From the NCBI GenBank assembly GCA_012845835.1, contig JABAKD010000028.1:13206717-13270716 (forward strand): DNA of 64,000 nt. The letters run 5' to 3'. The notes beneath the pieces are model-generated. The model had not been told where the DNA came from. It saw only the letters and a program-made list of their open reading frames with translations, and ran no database searches. Below, piece after piece: positions 57,226-64,000 of the stretch (positions are counted from its first letter, which is position 1; each line of letters begins with the position of its first letter). This DNA is from Undaria pinnatifida. Taxonomy: Eukaryota; Sar; Phaeophyceae; Laminariales; Alariaceae. The position numbers were made by a program, and so were the translations under genes.

Positions 57226-57425
57226 TGTTAGTTTGGATCGTCACAGCACGACGGTTACAAATGTTCGTAGAGTCCAAGCCTGGATGCCCTGACGAGTGTT
57301 CTTATCTTCGTTGTATTAGAGGACAGAGAGGAGAGAAGGAGCAGAGAGCGGAGTGCTGAAGCTCTCCTCTCATGAGATACATTGCATAAAAACGCCTACG
57401 ATTGTATACGTAACCCTCTACAACA
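57226..57425 (+). repeat. 5' LTR of copia, inner part inverted
   Basis: 200 bp, TGTTAGTTTGGATCG...CTACAACA. Bases 57262-57425 are the reverse complement of 61567-61745 in the 3' LTR, while the first 36 bp are in the same orientation in both. Confidence 0.85.
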
Positions 57426-57469
57426 TTTGTAACCGCGTGAAATAGAGGTTCTGGTACCAGGAGCTAAGG

Positions 57470-58396
57470 ATGTCTGCACTGGAGAGAGACTCCTCGAATG
57501 CGATTCAGCACCTGAGGAATGAGCTTCAGTTGGTGATATAGGAGAGACAAGCATCGATGATGAACGATATAAGGGAGATGATGGCCTAGTCCATGAGGAA
57601 CAACGGCCCGTCGGAGTCCAGCAGCGCTGAGGGCAGCGCTGCTGTAAGGGCCAGCCCGCGAGGGGCTGAACCCACTACTGTGGGGGGGAACGGCGTTGAG
57701 AATAGCGCTGCTGAAAGGGGTAGCCAACAAGGGGCTGAACCCACTGCTGCGGCACGACGAATTTCTTCTGCTGGTGCTGCTACTGCCGGAGGCGGAGCGC
57801 GAGGATATACAACAGCAGCAAGAGAGACGACTCTTCGTGAGGATGCCCCGCGTAGTTTTGGGGTGACGGGACGCAAGGGACCCGCTGTTCCTGTCGATGT
57901 TGGCCCAGCAAGGGGTCAGACAGACCAGCAGTTGGGAGTGGGAGGATATGATATGCCTCTACCTAGACTTGCTCTCAAACACACCGCTGTCACACAATTT
58001 AGTGGGAAAAAGCCGGAATTCACTGCCTGGACCAGAGACGCCAGGTACTACGCGAAAGGTGGAGGCCGCGGTAAAGGAAAAGGTGGACGTCTGGGACGGC
58101 ATGGACGCGGCGTTAGAGGCAACAAGGAGGACGGTGGTGGCTCGGCCGCGGCTGCCGGCGGTGAAAGCAGCAGTGCCAAAGATGCCGATGGTGGTACCTC
58201 CGAGGTGAAATGCCACAGGCGTGGCAAGAAGGGCCGTTGGAGGGTCGACTGCACGGAGGAGCTATGCAGCAGATGCCGCGGACGGTGGCACGCTGCTGAT
58301 GTCTGCCCCACGTCAAAAGAGGAAGTTGTGCTGGCGGCGTCATACAACGATGCTGATGATAATACGGTCGAGGGCTCAACTTTCAAGGCCGGATAG
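57470..58396 (+). pseudogene. gag: Copia gag with core deletion
   Basis: ATG at 57470 (MSALERDSSNAIQHLRNE) opens one frame of 308 codons to 58396, with in-frame stops at 57539 and 57587. It goes through Gly/Ala-rich sequence to KHTAVTQFSGKKPEFTAWTR and ARYYAK, then immediately to a Gly/Arg/Lys tract (GGRGKGKGGR). In copia relatives the capsid body lies between these, so a deletion is inferred. The end has a knuckle-like Cys cluster (CHRRGKKGRW, CTEELCSRC, ADVC), a nucleic-acid-binding module. Confidence 0.7.
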
Positions 58397-58439
58397 CCAG
58401 GGGCATGAAGTAATGTTTCTGACCGAAAGGGAGAAGCGG

Positions 58440-58700
58440 AGTCGGCTTGGCAGGTAAACGATGAGGCCTGGCTTTGCGATAGTGGAGCGTCTACTCACAT
58501 GACGCCTTCCGCACACTGCATGGTCATTTATAGAGAGTGCAATTTGAAACTGCGGATTGCCGACGGCTCAACCCGCATGATCGAAGGATATGGCGATATT
58601 TACTTTGTCTTTTGATCCGGAAACGGTCTTGTACGAGTAACGCTGACGAATGTTGCGCACGGGCCAGACCTCCGATATCATATTTTTCCTTACCCACTCT
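58440..58700 (+). pseudogene. Copia protease fragment
   Basis: In one frame NDEAWLCDSGASTHMTPS (58467-58520) is the copia protease active site DSGASTHMT. It continues with LRIADGSTRMIEGYGD, followed by a stop at 58614 and VRVTLTNVAHGPDLRYH. It would cut Gag-Pol but is interrupted. Confidence 0.75.
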
Positions 58701-58859
58701 CGTGAAGCACGGTCACACTTTTGAAGGACGTCCCGCAAGGATTGTAGTCAAGCTCAAGTCTGAGCGTTCGATCGTGTTTCCGTTGACCAAGAACCTGTAC
58801 AGCCGTTACGGCTACCGGGCCGACTGCAGCACTAGAGGAGATGCCTGTGCTGTACTCGC

Positions 58860-59593
58860 CCCGGGAAAACTGCCAAACAAGCCCGTTGTTAACATAAACG
58901 ACTACCACGGCGCGGCCGGACACTCCCACGAGGCACTGCTCCGCAAGACCGCGGAGCAGCAAGGGGTCGTCCTCGAGGGAAAGCTGCTGGAGTGCAAAAG
59001 GTGCTCCATGGCGAAGGGTCTCCGTCGAGGTATCAAGCAGTACATACACACTCGAGCAGATAAGAAGCTCGGGAGGTTTTTGTGGAGTTGAGTGGGTCTA
59101 AGGTGGTAAAATCTCACGGCGGTCAGCGTTACACTCTCATCGTGCGAGACGAGTTTTCACGGTATTCGTGGGTGTACTTTTTGCGCCACCAATTGGACGC
59201 CTCGGAAACGTTCAATTAGTTCCTCTCGGATACTCGTGCAGATGGTGTCCCGTCACAGGTGGTGACCGTCCGATCCGATTGGGGCGGTGAATTTTGTGGG
59301 GGGAAGTTTGGCGACCTATGTAGATCGCGATGCATTAAGCAAGAATTCACAACGGCCGACAGTCCCCAATTCAATGGGGTAGCCGAGCGCGCGCTAGGTT
59401 TGATTGAGACGGCCGAAATGGCGGGTCGAATCCAAGCTCGTGAGCTTTTTGCCGGCGCGCAATTGCCGGCAACTGAATCGTTGTGGGCTGAAGCGTCGCA
59501 CTGGGCGTGCGATGCTCTGAACCGCACGGCAACGTCCGCTAACCCCGCAAACAAGTCGCCGTACGAGATGTGGTACGGTAAACCCCCACGGTA
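58860..59593 (+). pseudogene. Copia pre-integrase and integrase
   Basis: The first frame (to 59091) has the zinc-binding HHCC set: YHGAAGHSHEALL, then LECKRCSMAKG. After a shift near 59080, the core reads YTLIVRDEFSRYSWVYFL (first Asp), a stop TAG at 59217, then VVTVRSDWGGEF (second Asp) and SPQFNGVAERAL (Glu), so the DDE triad is still present. It ends ANKSPYEMWYGKPPR at 59593. The first part of the core is cut off by the stop. Confidence 0.85.
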
Positions 59594-60300
59594 GTGCCTT
59601 TACCTTTCCTCAAGCCTGACTACTGCAAGGTGAAGAGGGAAAACAAGTCTCAGCCGAAGCACAGGAGTGTTTTTACCTGGGCCTTGCGCCTAACCACACC
59701 CGAGACGCCGTACGAATGCCGACCAAACACCGTAATCTGCATATCACGCGCCATGTCACCTGCCAACGCTTGTCGCCTTCACCATCCGTACCGGTCCAGA
59801 TGCATGACTCCCTATTCCAGGAGGAGGGGGGATCCGAGGCCGACGACGAGAGCACGTCATATGGAGGTGGGGGGGGGGGAGGGGTTGATGTACGAGCAGG
59901 ACCAAGGTCTGGCTCACCTGACCGACCTCGACATGACGTGGGGGTTTGATCTGCACGCGTTTGTGCCGGACCGCTCACAGGAGACACCTGCTGCCGGCGA
60001 TGTTGGTGATCTGCACGCCTGCTTGCAGGAGCGCTTACGGGAGGCACCTGTCGACGGCGATGCTGGCGACAAAACAGTCGAGACGATGGACTCGTCTCGA
60101 GAGGGCGCGGTAGACACCACCTCGCTCCCGGCAGGGAGGGCCGAAACAGTCGAGACGATTGACTCGCCTCAAGAGAGCGCGGTAGATGCCACCTCGGTCC
60201 CGGCAGGGACGGCCGAAACAGTCGAGACGATTGATTTGTTTCTAGGAGGCGCGGTGGACGCTTCCTAGGTCCCAGAAGGGAGGGCCGAAAGCGACTCAGA
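59594..60300 (+). pseudogene. Copia integrase-RT linker with repeats
   Basis: Starts LPFLKPDYCKVKRENKSQPK, then shifts near 59665 into a frame with THRNLHITRHVT-like sequence and SVPVQMHDSLFQEEGGSEAD. Next come acidic repeats in a third frame: a 60-bp pair (about 59948-60067) and a 72-bp unit, three copies (ACAGTCGAGACG at 60074, 60146, 60218). Confidence 0.6.
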
Positions 60301-60519
60301 CGCATCAGCAGCCTCCGGCACAGACCAAGGGAACTGCGAAGGTCCCCCCGCGGTCCTGTCGGGTAGGGCAGCTCACGAGCTCAGTAGCTGGGGACGACTG
60401 CCCCCGACAGTAACGGGCCGGACCCGGGGTCAGAGGCAATGCCTGCAGGATGAATCTGCTCAGCGTCATCGTGTGATCGAGAACACGATGTCTGCGGCAG
60501 TGAAAAAGTGGACCAGGTT

Positions 60520-61206
60520 AGGGAGACAGGCCGTACAGGGAGGCTGTGGGCAGTTCCATGTGGCTATCAATCATGACGCGACCAGACATTTTGAACGCGG
60601 TGCGTGCTGTGGCGCGCCATTCATACAACCCCACCGACAGGCACTGGAAAGCAGTTCTGAAGATCATGGCATACCTTCGCGGGACAAGGGGTATTGGTTT
60701 GACTTTGTAAGGGGTTTGGGATTGAAACTGACTGCATATAGCGATGCTGACTACGCTGATAAGTCGAATGACAGGCGCTCGGTGTCGGGGACGGTTATTA
60801 CCTTGCGGGGTGCTGCCGTCGGTTGGGCAAGTAGCACGCAGAGGTGCGTTACGTTGTCTACAGCAGAGGAAGAGTATGTAGCTTTGGGTGAAGGGGTGAA
60901 GGAGGCTCTGTTTACGGGGGCAGTATTATCTTTCATTTGTCCAGAGCTAACCGGATCATGTGTCCGAGTTTTTGAAGAAAATAGGGGGCCATATCACTGG
61001 CTGAGAACCCTCTTAGTTCCGCGCGGAGCAAGCACATAGACGTGCGGTTCTATTTCGTCCGAGAGCTACTTCGTGTAAAGATAATGGATATTCAATTCGT
61101 AGCTTCGCAAGAGCAGCACGCGAATAATTTGACGAAATTTCTTGCTGCGACCCCTTTCAAATCTCACCGTAAATTGTTGTTGAACCTGCCGTTGGGTGAT
61201 GAGTAA
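60520..61206 (+). pseudogene. Copia RT end and RNase H
   Basis: The RT palm with its YVDD box is absent. The first remnant (60530-60704) reads SIMTRPDILNAVRAVARHS, then HWKAVLKIMAYLRGTRG, the usual link between RT and RNase H. After a shift near 60705 RNase H follows: LTAYSDADYADKSNDRRSVS, TLRGAAVGWASSTQRC, LSTAEEEYVAL. A second shift near 61010 leads to SKHIDVRFYFVREL and QHANNLTKFLA, ending at 61206. RNase H removes the RNA template during cDNA synthesis. Confidence 0.85.
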
Positions 61207-61530
61207 GAGGTGTGAGCATTATTCGATGAGTACCGTGTTTGAGTCATGCGAGGATTAATTTGTCAGGCCGCCACCCCACGCTACTTTGAGGGGTATGGGC
61301 GAGTAGGGCGCTACTTGGTATTCTAGCTTATGGCCATGAAATCGTTAGAATGCAGCCATTGTTACAATAACAATGGCTTGGATGGTGTAAGACAATGTAA
61401 GACATATTGGGGGTTTTGACCCGGTGGCCGGGGTTCCTCCTGCGGGACTGTCATTAGCTGTTCTTTGGTCCTAGATTTTTTTTTTGGCTTCCCGCTCGGT
61501 CTCGTCACTGCTGTGAAGAGCCAGGGTGGG
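61207..61530 (+). other. Copia 3' spacer
   Basis: Non-coding up to a purine-rich AAGAGCCAGGGTGGG (61516-61530), which fits a polypurine tract directly before the LTR. Confidence 0.6.
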
Positions 61531-61745
61531 TGTTGGTTTTGATCGTCACAGCACGACGGTTACAAATGTTGTAGAGGGTTGCGTATACATTCGTAGGCGT
61601 TTTATGCAATGTATCTTATGAGAGGAGAGCTTCAGCACTCCGCTCTCTGCTCCTCCTCTCCTCTCTGTCCTCTCATACAACGAAGATAAGAACACTCGTC
61701 AGACCGCGAGGCGGTCAGGGCATCCAGGCTTGGACTCTACGAACA
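61531..61745 (+). repeat. 3' LTR of copia
   Basis: 215 bp, TGTTGGTTTTGATCG...CTACGAACA. It is longer than the 5' copy by an insert with the small palindrome GACCGCGAGGCGGTC (about 61702-61716). Confidence 0.85.
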
Positions 61746-61750
61746 TAATA

Positions 61751-61837
61751 ACGAACTATCGCATTGTGGACAAACGAAATCCAAACCCACAAGGGGTTGT
61801 GGTACCACCGGGCTCGCGGTCTCGCGAGTCGGTACAG
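61751..61837 (+). repeat. 3' LTR of the outer element, second piece
   Basis: Matches 53850-53949 (ACGAACTATCGCATTGTGGA, GTGGTACCACCGGGC, GCGAGTCGGTACA). GATG follows. Confidence 0.85.
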
Positions 61838-62768
61838 ATGCAATGAACCCTGCATCCAAAGCAGGTTGATCTGATCCCACCTCTAGACTTGAACGATGGG
61901 CTACTCAAGTGTATTGACTTTTGTCGAGGGGTGCAAGATAATTCTCTCGACGTGTGTGTGCCTTTCGTATACCGTCATAAACCTTCGCCCACATTTCTTC
62001 AACAGAAACTGGGTCTTTCTGGCTGTGAAAAGGAAAAAATATACGACAAAATACCTGGCAATACGGTCCGACGTGAGCAATGCGATAGCACCTTCGTTTG
62101 CCAGCTCCCCCTGCGGATTGATCGAGAAACAATGGTCCACAGTATTACAATCCATGCATGCGTGGAAGTGACGCCGATGGGCTGTAGTGCCAATCGCTAC
62201 ACTGATAAGTCCACCCTCAACCCGTACGAAATGCGTCATTTGCCGAGTACGAGCTATAGTCAGTCGTAGATGAAATGTGTCCACGAACAAGAGTTGACCT
62301 GCGAGGACGCCAACGAGGCGTGCCCGTGTCTCGGTGGCGTGAGACGACTGGGAAACGGTACTCAGTCGACACCTCTCGCTCGGCGGCGATGACAACGAAC
62401 CTGGACTCTTCAATTGCCAAACACAACACGTTATACGTTCGACCCACGTCTTCTTTCTCGTAAGTAGTCATTTTAATGTACGTGGTGTGTTTGAATGGGT
62501 GGTGGACGCTGTTCGATAGACGTTTTGTTGAGCAGGGTGACGTGGTGTCGTAAAACTTCCCACAACTGTAATGTCGAGCTAGGCAGCAAAAAAGGACACC
62601 GACCGCAGCCACATGTCACTCCAAGAGCTTCACATTAGGAGAGCGTGCACTCGACGGAGTTGACGGGCTCAAATGTTGATGAAGGGCAGCGATCGCAACA
62701 CAGCATTATCACACACGAGTCAAGCTATTTATAAAACCAAGCATTTGTTACAGCTGGGCATCAACTTT
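61838..62768. other. Open on both strands, no gene assigned
   Basis: Overlapping open frames exist on both strands: minus 61901-62413 and 62217-62612 (with TTYEKEDVGRTYNVLCLAIE), plus 61889-62269. None has a motif, and they exclude each other. One of the minus-strand frames may be an exon downstream of the gene at 62769-64000. Confidence 0.3.
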
Positions 62769-64000
62769 CTACGCAAACGCGCCCCCTGCCTTGCCGATAC
62801 CTCGAGCTATGCTCTGTGCCGGGGTCTTTCCTCGCCGTTGGCAACGAGCAAGCATATCAAACCCCTCCCCACCACTCTCACGATTCGCTTTCGACAATCG
62901 CGACGACATGGTATAAAACAAACGATGTTGCTCCAAGTAATAAGCTGATGGAAATGTTTGCCCCACCTCGCTGATGTTCTTGCCGCACTGGTGAAGAGAC
63001 AACGGGCTAAAGACTGCTACCACAACCTATGCATTCGCAGAACTAAACCACACTAGGCAAACAGAACCATTTGAGAGTGAACCGGACTTCAGAAAAACAG
63101 GTTATAAGACCAACGGAGCTTCTACGCGTGCTACGATATAGGTATCACATTGGCGCTGGGACGTTTCTGAGTGACGGGGTTCCTTAAAACAAATCGCACG
63201 AATTTCAGTCTCGTGTTTGAATACATGTTGCGAACCTGGGCCATGAGATATTTCGTGGGGCATCACCGTTAGATCTTCTCTAAATCGTTCTGAGTAAAGT
63301 CTATACAGCGCCTCAAATGAGATACCTTCCGAAAGGTTGGTCCCCTCTTTCGTAGAGTCATCTTAGCCCCACGCTCCCCCTTGCCACCATCTCCCACTGG
63401 CCTTCCGCTGCCTCTCCCGGACATTCTGCCGGGAGTGGCGCTGCTGCTGGTGCTGAAGAGTCTGTTTTTCTTTTTAGCAGTCTCTAAATGCTCCTGTGGC
63501 CGCAACTTTCGCATGCTTATCCCATCACCGATATCCTTGCTAGACTTGCTGCTCAGATACCCCGTCGGAAGTGTACGCTGACATTCGTCAGGTGCATCCC
63601 ACGGGAAAAGCGATGATGAGAAGGATCAGGTCTGATGCCCACGGCATCGCTACTCCCACCGTTTCCAATACCGCTGGCTCGCCAACCGTCCACATCGTCG
63701 TAATCAGAACGACGGATGGTTCGCCGGAATTCCAGGCTACCATTCGCCGGAACAGTCAATCGGGGACATGGCTTGGACGGGGCGGTCTTGGGAACGTCAG
63801 TCTCTCCACTGTCGGTGACCGGGCGCGGTGAGTAGGGACGCCTTCCTTGCGCGTTGAAGATGTGAGGCGGCGGAAGTTGAGGAAGCGGCTGCAATCCATG
63901 GGGGCTAGTGTGGATGGGCCATGCGTCTGGCAAACGTCGCAAACTACACGGTGTCGGCTGAGGGAGAAGGTGGCGCGGTCTCTTCGTCGGGTAAAGGGGC
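62769..64000 (-). CDS. Possible multi-exon gene, unknown, 5' end outside
   Basis: On the minus strand the last exon, 62987-62769, reads CGKNISEVGQTFPSAYYLEQ and ends GKAGGAFA before a stop. Its acceptor is preceded by TCTCTTCACCAG. The exon before it ends at 63326 with a donor AAG/GTATCT, in phase 0, and reads ISMRKLRPQEHLETAKKKNR, then a Ser-, Gly- and Lys-rich part. Further upstream a frame at 63942-63553 (starts MRRLPDAWPIHTSPHG) overlaps it in another frame, so a further intron or an error lies near 63600. No known domain is seen; the protein is basic and of low complexity in the middle. The matched splice phase is the main support. Confidence 0.38.

Larger units (their letters stand above)
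57226..61745 (+). mobile_element. Copia-like LTR retroelement, 4.5 kb, defective
   Basis: LTRs at 57226-57425 and 61531-61745. Target duplication TGATA (57221-57225) and TAATA (61746-61750), with one mismatch, whose removal restores the outer LTR. Order gag-PR-integrase-(RT)-RNase H is copia-type. Most of RT is missing. Confidence 0.9.
53691..61837 (+). mobile_element. Ty3-like element, internally deleted, interrupted by copia
   Basis: The 5' LTR is 53691-53949. The 3' LTR is in two pieces, 57058-57225 and 61751-61837, parted by the copia element. Flanking GATG (53687-53690 and 61838-61841) is a 4-bp target duplication. The internal region keeps gag, protease and the far C-terminus of pol, but RT, RNase H and integrase are gone (junction about 56300-56350). 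Confidence 0.85.

Overview
The window is nuclear DNA of a eukaryote with a repeat-rich genome. Almost none of it is ordinary host coding sequence. The one clear host gene is an intron-rich sulfotransferase on the + strand, with at least six exons between 46459 and 52376. Together with the mix of degraded Ty3-like, copia-like and LINE elements, tRNA-derived SINEs and long fold-back elements, it suggests a brown alga or a related stramenopile. That assignment is an inference from family resemblance; no marker gene settles it.

Layout. 1-21.8 kb: a diverged LTR, tRNA-like SINEs, a fold-back element (2945-4505), a 350-bp TTA microsatellite, the 3' end of a LINE-type ORF (minus strand), then a patchwork of four repeat families, called I to IV here. 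Family I is long inverted repeats with poly-G/poly-C tracts. Family II is units of about 260 bp. Family III is units of about 125 bp. Family IV is T-rich. Two possible small minus-strand host genes lie at 18.6-20.6 kb. 21.8-26.4 kb: a decayed LINE ORF2 followed by GGGA-rich repeats. 26.4-39.05 kb: one 12.6-kb Ty3-like LTR element with gag, a broken NADAR domain, integrase, chromodomain and a Tudor-like tail, but no recognisable reverse transcriptase. 39-45.7 kb: a second fold-back element and family I palindromes, one with a 500-N gap at its centre. 46.4-52.4 kb: the sulfotransferase. 53.69-61.84 kb: a Ty3-like element with no RT or integrase, whose 3' LTR is split by a copia element (57226-61745). 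62.8-64 kb: a possible minus-strand gene that runs off the window.

How the parts relate. All three LTR elements have lost most or all of the RT region but keep their ends, so each would depend on proteins made elsewhere. The nested pair gives a relative age: the outer element inserted first, with target duplication GATG, and the copia element later, with target duplication TGATA/TAATA. Within the copia element the two LTRs carry their inner 160-180 bp in opposite orientations. The two most unusual observations are the NADAR domain inside an LTR-element polyprotein region and an inverted copy of a sulfotransferase exon/intron junction about 100 bp downstream of that exon.
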